This document shows, one piece after another, positions 16,954 through 24,480 of a stretch of 64,000 bases of DNA. The stretch is taken from contig NZ_BMQY01000004.1 in NCBI RefSeq assembly GCF_014648355.1, forward strand, positions 483,924 through 547,923. The letters run 5' to 3'. Position numbers and translations under genes: made by a program. Numbering within the stretch: the stretch's first letter is position 1; each line of letters opens with the position of its first letter. The notes under the pieces were generated by a model. That model did no database searches. It was not told the DNA's origin and saw nothing but the letters and a program-made list of their open reading frames with translations. The stretch is from Couchioplanes azureus (GTDB taxonomy: Bacteria > Actinomycetota > Actinomycetes > Mycobacteriales > Micromonosporaceae).

Positions 16954-17931
16954 TCAGGCGCGGTGGCGGCCGGGCCGTTCCTGCAGGACCGTCTCCTGCT
17001 CCACCGGCAGCGCGACGTCCGTCGGCGCCTGCGCCGCCCGCTCGTCCCAGGGCGACAGCGCCGACGGGCGCGGGACCCGGGTGCCCAGGTCGGCCAGCGG
17101 AACGTAGACGCGGGCGTCCACCGCCTCGGCCAGCAGCAGGGCCGCGACCAGCGCGGTCGGCCGCTCCGCCGGATCCTTGTGCAGGCACCGCGAGCACAGG
17201 TCGAGCACCTCGGGCGCGAGGCCCTCGACCGGCGGCAGCGGGTCCGGGTCGCGGTAGCGCTGGGCGTACACGAGTGCGGTGCCGGACTCGGCCTGCCAGG
17301 GCAGCCGGCCGGACAGGCAGTGGTAGAGCAGCACGCCGAGCGAGTACATGTCGGAGGCCGGGGTGGCGGGCAGGCCCTCGAAGCGTTCCGGTGCCACGTA
17401 GGCCGGCGTACCCATGACCGGGCCGTCCGGGTCGGGGTCCGGGGTGCCGGTGGCCGCGGCGATGCCGAAGTCGAGGACCTTCGCCCCGGACGGGGTGAGC
17501 ATGATGTTGGCGGGCTTGATGTCGCGGTGCACGACCCGTTCGGCGTGCGCGGCGGCCAGCGCCGCCGCGACCTCGGCGCAGATCCGCACGGCGATGCGCC
17601 AGTCCAGCCGGCCGCCGGCGAGGTGGTCCATGAGCGTCTGCCCGTCGACCAGCTCCATGACGATGTACGGCACCTCCCGGTCCGGCGCCGGCGACGTGCC
17701 GAAGTCGTGCACGCCCGCGACGTTGGGGTGCGCCAGCCGGGCCGCGGAACGCGCCTCGGTGCGGACGAGCTCGACGGTGTTCACGTCGCCGAGCGTCCCC
17801 TCCACGGCCGGCGCCATGATCTTCACGGCGACCGGCCGGTCCAGCACCCGGTCGTGGCCGCGCCAGACCTCGGACATGCCGCCGATCCCGATGCGCTGCA
17901 CGAGCTGGTACCGCCCGCCCAGCGTGCGCAT
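16954..17931 (-). CDS. Serine/threonine protein kinase without transmembrane anchor
   Basis: The 325-residue protein is a Hanks-type kinase. It has the Gly loop GIGGMSEVWRG, Lys in VAVKIM, catalytic HRDIKPANIM, DFG in VLDFGIA and the APE motif in YVAPERF. About 60 residues of Pro/Ala-rich tail follow the C-lobe, with no membrane helix or PASTA repeats, unlike PknB. ATG 17931 is chosen over the more distal in-frame start because GGGAGG sits 6 bases upstream. It is convergent with the universal stress protein gene. Substrates are unknown. Confidence 0.93.
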   Translation of the reverse strand: MRTLGGRYQLVQRIGIGGMSEVWRGHDRVLDRPVAVKIMAPAVEGTLGDVNTVELVRTEARSAARLAHPNVAGVHDFGTSPAPDREVPYIVMELVDGQTLMDHLAGGRLDWRIAVRICAEVAAALAAAHAERVVHRDIKPANIMLTPSGAKVLDFGIAAATGTPDPDPDGPVMGTPAYVAPERFEGLPATPASDMYSLGVLLYHCLSGRLPWQAESGTALVYAQRYRDPDPLPPVEGLAPEVLDLCSRCLHKDPAERPTALVAALLLAEAVDARVYVPLADLGTRVPRPSALSPWDERAAQAPTDVALPVEQETVLQERPGRHRA

Positions 17932-18042
17932 CGGCCACCTCCCGAGGTTGCGCACGGCGCCCCGCCCGCGCCGTGATCTCCGCTGCGGTACCCGGGCATC
18001 GGGTGGAACAAACGCCTCGACTGCCGATCGGGCGATCGGGCG

Positions 18043-18894
18043 TCACAGCAGCATCGCGGCGTCCGGGACGACGATGAGGTGGTCGAGGTCGCGGCCGGTG
18101 CCGACCCGCCGCGAGACCGTGGCGGCGACCCGGCGGGTGAGCATCCGGCGCAGGCCGTCCGGGCGCAGCGTGGCCAGGCCCGGCCGGGCCGCGCGGCGGT
18201 GCACGGCGGACTGGGCGGCGACGGCGGGGGCGATCGCGGGGAAGTCCATGTAGACGGCCCGGTTCTCGGGCGAGCCGAGGTAGGCGAAGGGCCCCGAGCC
18301 GGCGAGCGGGCGCAGCGGCGTGCCCAGCATCGCGATGTTGCGGTACGCACCACGGTCGAGCATGGAGACCGCGTGCCGGACGCCGCGGCGGGCGCCGATG
18401 ACGAGGAAGGTGCGGTAGAGCAGGGAGCTGACGAGCAGCGACGAGCGGCTGCCGCGGTACTCCGGCAGCACGGCCAGGGTGGCGCAGTCCCAGACGCGGC
18501 CGCCGTCCATGCCGTGGGCGGCCAGGATGTCGCCGGTGGCCACGCCGATGTGCCGCGGGGCGTCGTCGATCGTCTTGACGCCCGGGCCGGTGCTCTCGAT
18601 CATGCGGGCCACCCCGGCGGGGGCGCGGCGGCGGCGGTCGAGGACGACGAAGAAGATGCTGTTCGCCTCGTACGGGCCGTACTCGCCGGCCATGACCGCG
18701 GCGTCGTTGCCGAAGGTCCGCTCGAAGACCTGCCGTTCCAGCGCCCGGCCGACGTCGGCGAGCTGCGAGTCGGGGCCGACGACCGCGCTGACGAAGCGCC
18801 CGCGCGGCGCGGGGTGCGCGTCCAGGAAGCCGGCGACGACCCAGCGCGCCGTCGTGGGGCTCAGCTCGTAGCGGGTGCCGGTCGCGGCGGTCAC
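18043..18894 (-). CDS. GNAT-fold N-acyltransferase, LuxI/FeeM-like
   Basis: This is a 283-residue soluble protein. The N-terminal half has VFERTFGNDAAVMAGEYGPYE then SIFFVVLDRRRRAPAGVARMIE, like the opening strands of acyl-homoserine lactone synthases and N-acyl amino acid synthases. WDCATLAVLPEYRGSRSS is the GNAT acyl-CoA/ACP loop region. The ~60-residue C-terminal basic tail is not recognised. It begins 3 bp after the stop of the SpeD-like gene and so forms a two-gene operon with it. N-acylation of an amine made by the partner, or chemistry on AdoMet as in LuxI, is inference. A plain GNAT acetyltransferase is the alternative. Confidence 0.72.
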   Translation of the reverse strand: MTAATGTRYELSPTTARWVVAGFLDAHPAPRGRFVSAVVGPDSQLADVGRALERQVFERTFGNDAAVMAGEYGPYEANSIFFVVLDRRRRAPAGVARMIESTGPGVKTIDDAPRHIGVATGDILAAHGMDGGRVWDCATLAVLPEYRGSRSSLLVSSLLYRTFLVIGARRGVRHAVSMLDRGAYRNIAMLGTPLRPLAGSGPFAYLGSPENRAVYMDFPAIAPAVAAQSAVHRRAARPGLATLRPDGLRRMLTRRVAATVSRRVGTGRDLDHLIVVPDAAMLL

Positions 18895-18897
18895 GGC

Positions 18898-19248
18898 TCA
18901 GAACTCCTTCGCGACGATCTCGGTGGTGCGGAAGTACTCCCGGGTGAAGTCGACGACCGCCTGCGGGTCGAACGCCTTGCAGGTGTAGATGTCGACGCTG
19001 AAGAAGGAGATCGGCCGTTCCCAGGAGTAGAAGTGGGCGCCGGAGGTCTCCCAGTGGATCCAGCCGGCCCAGCCGTACAGCTCGCTGACGTGGGTCACCG
19101 GGTCGATGATCGTGATCATGTCGGTGACGTCCGAGAGCCGGCGCAGGTAGTCCTTGATGTGCTCGTCGGTGATGACGAAGGTCGGGTATCCCTCGACGAC
19201 CATGCGCTGACGGGTGATGGTGGGTGCGAGGTCCTTGAAGTCCAGCAT
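18898..19248 (-). CDS. SpeD-like protein (S-adenosylmethionine decarboxylase fold)
   Basis: The 116-residue protein is the size of class 1 SpeD. It begins DLAPTITRQRMVVEG, a start I associate with the divergent AdoMet-decarboxylase-like family. The ETSGAHFYSWE segment (residues 67-77) aligns with the SpeD ESHxxxHTWPE processing site, and FFSVDIYTCKAFDP (82-95) aligns with its VDxFTCG...DP segment, retaining a Cys (C90). The candidate pyruvoyl Ser is S69, but the preceding Glu is Thr and the following His is Gly, so self-processing and substrate may differ from true SpeD. SpeD homologues that decarboxylate other amino acids are known. AAGGAA precedes the ATG. It is co-transcribed with the N-acyltransferase gene. 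Confidence 0.65.
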   Translation of the reverse strand: MLDFKDLAPTITRQRMVVEGYPTFVITDEHIKDYLRRLSDVTDMITIIDPVTHVSELYGWAGWIHWETSGAHFYSWERPISFFSVDIYTCKAFDPQAVVDFTREYFRTTEIVAKEF

Positions 19249-19290
19249 CCGCTTCCTTGTGGGCGACGAGGGGTCCGGTTTGCGAATACA

Positions 19291-19342
19291 AGGCGGTAAG
19301 TCCGCCTCGCACCAAATGTAGCGAGTTACTACGGAGCGTCAA
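19291..19342 (-). promoter_or_regulatory. Promoter and 5' leader hairpin of the SpeD-like/N-acyltransferase unit
   Basis: On the minus strand, TTGACG (19342-19337) is followed after 16 bases by TACATT (19320-19315). The expected transcript start falls near 19308, at the foot of a hairpin AGGCGG-5 nt-CCGCCT (19291-19307), 43 bp before the ATG. The 29-bp promoter closely resembles the one at 22322 in sequence (TTGACGCT, CGTAG, GCTA, ATTT shared). Confidence 0.65.
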
Positions 19343-19743
19343 CGGGTCCCGGGCACCGCCGGCCCGGGGTCCGGCGCCCGCGCCGCCGCCGCGCCACGCC
19401 CCAGCAGCCTCAGCACGCCCGGCAACCTCGACAGATCGGGACCCGCCTCGCTCCGGGGACACAACAGCCCAGCGGGCCGGGAGATGCCGCCGCGTCGATG
19501 GAGTGACGCAACTCACGCCATAGGCGACTACACTGCGTGATCAATCCTTGACGAAGCGCAATTTCGGCGGAAACAGACATGGCGGAGGCCGTCCTTGTGG
19601 GACGACTCCGCCATGGGAGGTCACTCAGGTCGCGGGCCACCGAAGGGTAGGGCGGCCGCAGAGAGGACCGAGCGCTATGGGATCGACGATAGGCCGAAGT
19701 GGATCATCGTTCGCCACCGGGGCGGCCGGGGGTGACCCCGCTC
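19343..19743. other. Non-coding interval with one strong hairpin
   Basis: About 400 bp lie between the SpeD-like promoter and the end of the beta-propeller gene. Apart from the hairpin at 19579-19614, I see nothing; short open frames here lack ribosome-binding sites and normal codon bias. Confidence 0.5.
19579..19614 (-). terminator. Hairpin, probable terminator of the glycosidase-like gene
   Basis: ATGGCGGA (19579-19586) pairs with TCCGCCAT (19607-19614), and the inner GTCC pairs with GGAC around a short loop, with a small asymmetric bulge. It lies 130 bp past the stop of the minus-strand gene. The minus-strand tail is only weakly T-rich, so this is a tentative terminator. Confidence 0.45.
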
Positions 19744-20706
19744 TCAGCCCGCGCGCTCCGTCCGCAGATCGTGCGCGCCGTCCTCGCGGGTGGCCTCGTA
19801 GTAGCTGCGCCGGCTGCCGTCCGGAAGCGTCACCAGGCTCAGGTAGCGCAGGCCGTAGGGCGCGTGGGGACTGCCCAGCGGGTCGTCGTCCGCCGCGGTC
19901 AGCTCCCCGAAGCTGCCGTCCGGCAGGCGGACGCCCCGGGCCACACCGGTGCGCTCCTCCCAGTTCTCCCCCGCCGTCGCGCGGCCGTCGTAGGTCGCCT
20001 GGATGGTGTCGCCCTCGACCGACACCGACGACACCCGCACGCCGCGGGCGTCCCAGCGTCCCGGACGGCCGGCGAGCGCCGTGCCACGCCACGTCCAGTG
20101 CACGCCGTCGGGGCTGGTGGCGTACTCGGTGGTCATCCGGTCGGCGTCGTCCCAGGAATCCAGGGGATGCACCGAGGCCCACAGGTGCCAGCCGTACTCG
20201 TCGTGGTGCAGCACCGGGTCCTTGACGCCGGCCGACGCGTCGCCGGCCAGGACCGTCCGGGCGGGCGCGGTCGCCAGGCCCTCCGGCGTCGCCGCCTCGA
20301 CCAGGTCGACGCGCCAGTGCTTGGTGCCGGGGGTGGCCGCGCTGACGTAGAGGCGCCACCGGCCCCCGGGCGTGCGCACGAGGGCCGGGCGTTCGAGCGA
20401 CTCGGCGCCGAAGCGGTCCTTGTCCACGGTGGCGACGACGGAGAAGCTCACGCCGTCCCGGGAGCGGGCCACGACGTTGCTGATGCCCCGCCCCTCGCCG
20501 ATCGGCAGCCGGAGCCGGTATGCGAGATAGACGTACCCGTCGGCCACGAGGCACGAGGGGGCGCCCGCCCACGCCCCCGGCTCGGCGCCGGGAGGCTCGA
20601 CCACCACGATCGAGTCCTCCCAGCGAGGCAGCGGCAGCGTCGGGGTTCCGATGGACAAAGCGGCTCCGTTCCGTGGCGTCGGCGGCACAGTGAAGGTATC
20701 CCGCAC
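19744..20706 (-). CDS. Glycoside hydrolase-like five-bladed beta-propeller protein
   Basis: The 320-residue protein is built of beta-strand repeats such as YVYLAYRLRLP, RPALVRTPGGRWRLYVSAA, DGVHWTWRG and GLRYLSLVTLPDGSRRSYYEA, typical of GH43/GH32/GH68-type five-bladed propellers. Carboxylates in VKDPVLHHDEYGWHLW could be active-site residues. I see no signal peptide, so it is either cytoplasmic or exported by another route. The start is uncertain: GTG at 20706 lacks a clear ribosome-binding site, and a TTG about 48 bp downstream has GGAG before it. It follows the sulfotransferase gene by 31 bp on the same strand. Enzyme activity is unproven. Confidence 0.75.
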   Translation of the reverse strand: MRDTFTVPPTPRNGAALSIGTPTLPLPRWEDSIVVVEPPGAEPGAWAGAPSCLVADGYVYLAYRLRLPIGEGRGISNVVARSRDGVSFSVVATVDKDRFGAESLERPALVRTPGGRWRLYVSAATPGTKHWRVDLVEAATPEGLATAPARTVLAGDASAGVKDPVLHHDEYGWHLWASVHPLDSWDDADRMTTEYATSPDGVHWTWRGTALAGRPGRWDARGVRVSSVSVEGDTIQATYDGRATAGENWEERTGVARGVRLPDGSFGELTAADDDPLGSPHAPYGLRYLSLVTLPDGSRRSYYEATREDGAHDLRTERAG

Positions 20707-20737
20707 AAGTTTGCTGTATCTATGGGCGATATAGGGA

Positions 20738-21673
20738 TTAGGACGCGCGGGCGTGTCGGTCCACCGACAGCCAGTCGTCGTAGCGCTCCCCGGTCACGTC
20801 CTGCAGCAGGGCGATGTCGTCGGCGAACAGCGGCAGCAGGGCCGCCCGCTCGGCCGGCGTGGTGACCGGCCGGCTGCCGCGCTTGCGGTGCAGCAGCGTC
20901 AGCAGCGGCCCCCGGGCGGCCAGGCGCAGCGGCCGCGGGAACCGGTGGCCGAACCTGCCGCCGGTGCGCAGCAGGCCGCGCAGCACCGTGTTGAGGCCGT
21001 TGTCCTCGACGACGTGCCGGTTGACATTCTCCCGCGGGATCTCCCGTAGCACGCCGGTGCGCACGCCGAGGAACGCGCACACCCGGTCGAGCGTGGCCGC
21101 CGGGGCGTCCTTGAGCTCGCGGTAGCGCAGCAGCAGCACCTGCTCGCGCGGGCAGACCTTGAGGAGGTGCTGCACCTGCCGGCCGTACAGGCCGAGGCCG
21201 ACGTAGTGCCAGAAGTCGGCCCAGCCGGCGGCCTTGCGCCACTCCTCCGCGCGGCAGGCGGTGAGGAAGTCGGCCTCCGGCTCGAGCCCGGCGTTCCACA
21301 GGTGCGTCCAGTTGGAGTGCGCGCGGTCGACCGGGTCGCGCAGGAGCAGGATGATGCGCGCCTCGGGCAGCAGGCTGTGGATGCGGTCGTGGGTGCGGTT
21401 GTCGTACAGGTAGAAGGGTGTCGCCTCGCCCAGCAGCGCGCCCGGCGGCGCCGGGTCGAACAGCGCCTCGTAGTCGGCGCGGCGCCAGACGTGCTCCTGG
21501 TAGGTCTGGACGTCGCCGGGGCCACCGGTGACCGGCGGGCGGCCGTCGGTGAGGAAGAACTTGGGCTCCTTGACCGCCGGCAGGTAGAGCTCGGGATGCC
21601 GGACCAGGGCCGCGTGCAGGGCGGTGGTGCCGGCCTTGGGGACGCCGGCGATCAGGAAGTCCGGAAGCGGCAT
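20738..21673 (-). CDS. Sulfotransferase family protein
   Basis: The 311-residue cytosolic enzyme has the PAPS 5'-phosphosulfate loop near the N-terminus (FLIAGVPKAGTTALHAALVRH) and the 3'-phosphate site ILLLRDPVDRAHSNWTH (about residues 105-121). The remainder resembles heparan N-sulfotransferase/Stf-like enzymes (KEPKFFLTDG, ATPFYLYDN). It transfers sulfate from PAPS to a hydroxyl or amine acceptor. The ATG at 21673 has GAGGAGGG upstream and removes a 17-residue non-conserved extension. Lying beside glycosyltransferases, its acceptor is probably a glycan or glycolipid, by inference. No PAPS synthesis genes are in the window. Confidence 0.9.
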   Translation of the reverse strand: MPLPDFLIAGVPKAGTTALHAALVRHPELYLPAVKEPKFFLTDGRPPVTGGPGDVQTYQEHVWRRADYEALFDPAPPGALLGEATPFYLYDNRTHDRIHSLLPEARIILLLRDPVDRAHSNWTHLWNAGLEPEADFLTACRAEEWRKAAGWADFWHYVGLGLYGRQVQHLLKVCPREQVLLLRYRELKDAPAATLDRVCAFLGVRTGVLREIPRENVNRHVVEDNGLNTVLRGLLRTGGRFGHRFPRPLRLAARGPLLTLLHRKRGSRPVTTPAERAALLPLFADDIALLQDVTGERYDDWLSVDRHARAS

Positions 21674-21785
21674 GGGGGTCCCTCCTCGCGCGCGGAGCGG
21701 TGCCGGGCGGGACGCGGCACCCACGGAAGTGCCCTTAGCCTACAGAACTAGTAGGTCTTGTGGGCCGCGCGCCGGCCCGGGGCGG

Positions 21786-21926
21786 CTAGGACCGCCGCCA
21801 CCAGGTCCGGCGGCGGAAGCGCGAGCAGACCTCGGGCCCGCACAGGGCGCAGTCGGTGCCCCGACGGTGATGCTCGTGGGCCGCCCGCTCGTGGCCGCAG
21901 ACACAGAGAGCTGTCGTGGTCGCCAC
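21786..21926 (-). CDS. 46-residue Cys/His-rich small protein, likely zinc-binding
   Basis: Translation of the minus strand gives a short protein with LCVCGHERAAHEHH and GTDCALC followed by a basic FRRRTWWRRS tail. The CxCGHxxxxHxHxRxGxxCxxC layout resembles a family of tiny actinobacterial proteins seen repeatedly near unrelated genes, probably a zinc ribbon or knuckle. Cys 8, 10, 26, 29 and 34 and His 12 and 17 are candidates for metal binding. GTG 21926 is the first start after an in-frame stop, but the ribosome-binding site is weak. Function unknown. It precedes the sulfotransferase on the same strand by 112 bp. Confidence 0.7.
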   Translation of the reverse strand: MATTTALCVCGHERAAHEHHRRGTDCALCGPEVCSRFRRRTWWRRS

Positions 21927-22321
21927 CGGTTCACCGACCGTGCCGGTGACCTGCTGCGGCGGCGGTTTGCCGGCGATTTGTCACGCGAACAGCCTAGGCA
22001 TCGACCGCCGCTCCCGCCGTCGCCACGCCGATGCAACCGTCCGGCAACCGTCACCCTACGCACAGTGACATTACGTGGCGTGAGGTGGATCACCACTATA
22101 AGTCGGACATTACATTTTTCCGGGATTACCTCCCCGCCGCCATTCTTCTCGGCGGGAATGCCCATTCTTCGCCATTCTGCGGTGATCACTACCGCGATGC
22201 CCTTTACGGAGTGTGACGGATGAGACTTGTGATCACTGCCGTTGTCCATGGGCATTGCAGCTGCTCATCCGTATGGTGGGGGTTCACCGCACGGGCCTCG
22301 TCACCCTGGCTCTTCGGTTAG
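21927..22321. other. AT-rich intergenic region with repeated short palindromes
   Basis: This 395-bp stretch is markedly poorer in GC than its flanks. It contains GACATTAC twice (22068-22075 and again about 45 bp on), TATAAG/TTATAG around 22096-22104 that could serve as a -10 on either strand, and two GTGATCAC palindromes (22182-22189 and 22229-22236). The one open frame inside it uses many A/T-ending codons and looks non-coding. It lies between divergent genes, so a regulatory region is likely. Confidence 0.55.
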
Positions 22322-22349
22322 TTGACGCTACGTAGCGTGCGGCTAGATT
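22322..22349 (+). promoter_or_regulatory. Promoter of the glycosyltransferase operon with a 14-bp palindromic spacer
   Basis: TTGACG (22322-22327) and TAGATT (22344-22349) are separated by 16 bases. ACGCTACGTAGCGT (22325-22338) is a perfect palindrome covering the end of the -35 and most of the spacer, an ideal place for a repressor. The ATG at 22432 lies about 80 bp downstream. Confidence 0.65.
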
Positions 22350-22431
22350 TGTCGGCAGAAGCGAACGACTCGGTTTCAGCCCCCGGAAACCCGTCGCTTC
22401 CCCCGCATCTGCCGCGCCCGGAAGGACCGAC

Positions 22432-23445
22432 ATGCCGCATTCCGCGACCACCGGCAACACGCCGAGTAATCACATCTCGTCACCGACCGTGAGCGTCGTG
22501 ATCCCGGCCCTGAACGAGGAGCGCAATCTCCCGCACGTCTTCGCGAAGCTTCCCGAGGGCATCGACGAGGTGATCGTGGTCGACGGCGGGTCCGTGGACC
22601 GCACCGTCGAGGTCGCCCGCGAGCTGCGGCCGGACGTGGTGATCGTGCAGCAGACGCGTACGGGCAAGGGCAACGCGCTGGCCTGCGGCTTCGCGGCCTG
22701 CACCGGCGACATCATCGTAATGATCGATGCGGACGGCTCCACCGACCCGGCCGAGATCCCGCTCTTCGTCGAGCAGCTCGTCGCGGGCGCCGACTTCGTC
22801 AAGGGCTCGCGGTTCTCCAAGGGCGGGCACAGCCACGACATCACCAAGCTGCGCAAGCTCGGCAACGACGGCCTCAACCTCGTGGTGAACGTGCTGTTCG
22901 GCACCCGCTTCACCGACCTGTGCTACGGCTACAACGCCTTCTGGCGCCGGGTCGTACCGGTCCTGGACCTGCCGGAGATCACGCTGCCGCGCCCGACCGA
23001 CGGCTCGAAGCTGTGGGGCGACGGGTTCGAGATCGAGACCATGATCAACATCCGGGCCGCGGCGGACGGGATGAAGGTCGGCGAGGTCGGCAGCATCGAG
23101 CACGAGCGGATCCACGGCCAGAGCAACCTCAACACCTTCCGCGACGGCTTCCGGGTGCTGCGCACGATCTTCAGCGAGTACGGCCGGATGCGCCGCACCC
23201 GCCGCAGCGGTGCCCGCCGGGGCGGCGTCGTGGTGCACCAGCGCCCGTCGGCCGTGACCCCGGACGCCCCGCCGGCCCCGGCCCGCAACAAGGTCGTCAA
23301 CCGCGCACCCGCCGCCGCCGTGAACCCCGCGGCCGACCGCCAGCACGTCGCGCACCTCAACCGGGGCCTGCGCCGCGACGAGGCCGGCACCCGTCGCGCC
23401 GACGACGCCCGGGCCGTGCAGGCCCGCGCCACCCGCGAGGACTGA
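22432..23445 (+). CDS. GT2 glycosyltransferase, dolichol-phosphate mannosyltransferase-like
   Basis: The 337-residue protein has a GT-A fold: VSVVIPALNEERNLPHV, the nucleotide-sugar region VIVVDGGSVDRTVEVA and the metal motif MIDADGSTDP (about residue 100), followed by FVKGSRFSKGGHSHDIT as in polyprenyl-phosphate sugar transferases (DPM1 type). About 80 C-terminal residues are disordered and basic. There is no membrane segment. It would charge a lipid carrier with a sugar, using a nucleotide sugar, for later extracytoplasmic transfer by a GT-C enzyme. First gene behind the palindromic promoter, it is followed at 69 bp by a second GT2 gene. Confidence 0.9.
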   Translation: MPHSATTGNTPSNHISSPTVSVVIPALNEERNLPHVFAKLPEGIDEVIVVDGGSVDRTVEVARELRPDVVIVQQTRTGKGNALACGFAACTGDIIVMIDADGSTDPAEIPLFVEQLVAGADFVKGSRFSKGGHSHDITKLRKLGNDGLNLVVNVLFGTRFTDLCYGYNAFWRRVVPVLDLPEITLPRPTDGSKLWGDGFEIETMINIRAAADGMKVGEVGSIEHERIHGQSNLNTFRDGFRVLRTIFSEYGRMRRTRRSGARRGGVVVHQRPSAVTPDAPPAPARNKVVNRAPAAAVNPAADRQHVAHLNRGLRRDEAGTRRADDARAVQARATRED

Positions 23446-23514
23446 CCGGCGCGCAGGTCCTCCCGCCTGCCGCCGCCGTCCCCCGCTGCCCACCCCGCCC
23501 GAGGAGCACCACCC

Positions 23515-24480
23515 GTGGAACCCACCCCCCGCCCCGCCGTCAGCATCGTGATCCCCACCCACAGCGAGCAGCGCTGGTCGTCGCTCGTGCGCACCGTCGC
23601 GGCGGTGAAGTCCCAGCAGTACACGCCGGCCGAGGTCGTCGTCGTGGTCGACCACAACCCGGCGCTGTACCGCCGGGCGCGCCGCGACCTGGGCGGCGTG
23701 ACCGTCCTGGAGAACCTCTACAGCCAGGGCGTCTCCGGCAACCGCAACACCGGTGCGTTCCACACCTCGACGTCGCTGATCGCGTTCGTGGACGACGACG
23801 TGATCATGGACACCGACTGGCTGGGCAACCTGGTCGCCCCCTTCGCCGACCCGTCGGTGATCGGCGCCGGCGGCGGGATCACCCCGGCGTGGGAGGGTCC
23901 CGAGCCGCGGTGGATGCCCGAGGAGTTCCTCTGGGCGGTCGGCGGCTCGTACGCCGGGCTGCCCACCACCACCAGCCGGGTCCGCAACGTCTGGTCGGCG
24001 GGGATGGTGGTGCGCCGCGACGCGTTCCTGGCGGTCGGCGGCTTCCGGACCGGCTTCGGCAAGCTCGGCAGCCAGAACCGCCCCGAGGACACCGAGCTGT
24101 GCCTGCGGATGAGCGGCCTGAACGGCGGCCACTGGATGTACGTCCCCGACGCGGTGATCCGCCACGAGGTGCCCGCCGAGCGGTCCACCTTCGGCTGGTT
24201 CGTGCGCCGCTGCTACGCCGAGGGCCGGGGCAAGGTCGCGATGGCCGGCCTGCTCGACGGCTCGGAGAGCCTCGGCTCGGAGCGCGACTACCTGCGCTCG
24301 CTGCCGAAGGCCGTGATCCGCAACCTCCTCGCCGCCGGTCGCGGCCGGGGATGGCACCACGCCCTGAAGGCCGGCGGGGTGCTCGCCGGCGTCGCCGCCG
24401 CCGGCTGGGGCGGCGTGGTGGAGACGGTGACCGCCCGGCGCGCGCAGGGCCGGCTGGAGACTGTGGGAGCGACCCGATGA
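23515..24480 (+). CDS. GT2 family glycosyltransferase
   Basis: The 321-residue GT-A fold enzyme has VSIVIPTHSEQRWSSLVRTV at the N-terminus, AFVDDDVIMDTDW as the metal (DxD-like) motif and the acceptor-side block NRPEDTELCLRM (the ED of the GT2 catalytic region). The GTG start has GAGGAG 9 bases upstream. The C-terminus has an Ala/Gly-rich helical stretch (VLAGVAAAGWGGVVE) that may touch the membrane. Its stop overlaps the next GT2 gene start by ATGA. Donor and acceptor are unknown. Confidence 0.9.
   Translation: MEPTPRPAVSIVIPTHSEQRWSSLVRTVAAVKSQQYTPAEVVVVVDHNPALYRRARRDLGGVTVLENLYSQGVSGNRNTGAFHTSTSLIAFVDDDVIMDTDWLGNLVAPFADPSVIGAGGGITPAWEGPEPRWMPEEFLWAVGGSYAGLPTTTSRVRNVWSAGMVVRRDAFLAVGGFRTGFGKLGSQNRPEDTELCLRMSGLNGGHWMYVPDAVIRHEVPAERSTFGWFVRRCYAEGRGKVAMAGLLDGSESLGSERDYLRSLPKAVIRNLLAAGRGRGWHHALKAGGVLAGVAAAGWGGVVETVTARRAQGRLETVGATR

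Noticed and set aside
19410..19640. 76-codon minus-strand frame in the 19.3-19.7 kb gap
   Set aside because: Crosses a strong hairpin, lacks a ribosome-binding site and has no recognisable fold.
22031..22216. 61-codon plus-strand frame in the AT-rich intergenic region
   Set aside because: Many codons end in A or T, no ribosome-binding site, and the sequence contains promoter-like and palindromic elements.
22260..22340. Possible tRNA-like fold before the glycan operon
   Set aside because: No acceptor stem, anticodon arm or T-loop consensus could be assembled.
22480..24360. Long minus-strand frame opposite the glycosyltransferases
   Set aside because: Antisense shadow of two GT2 genes with clear catalytic motifs; no start signal or domain.
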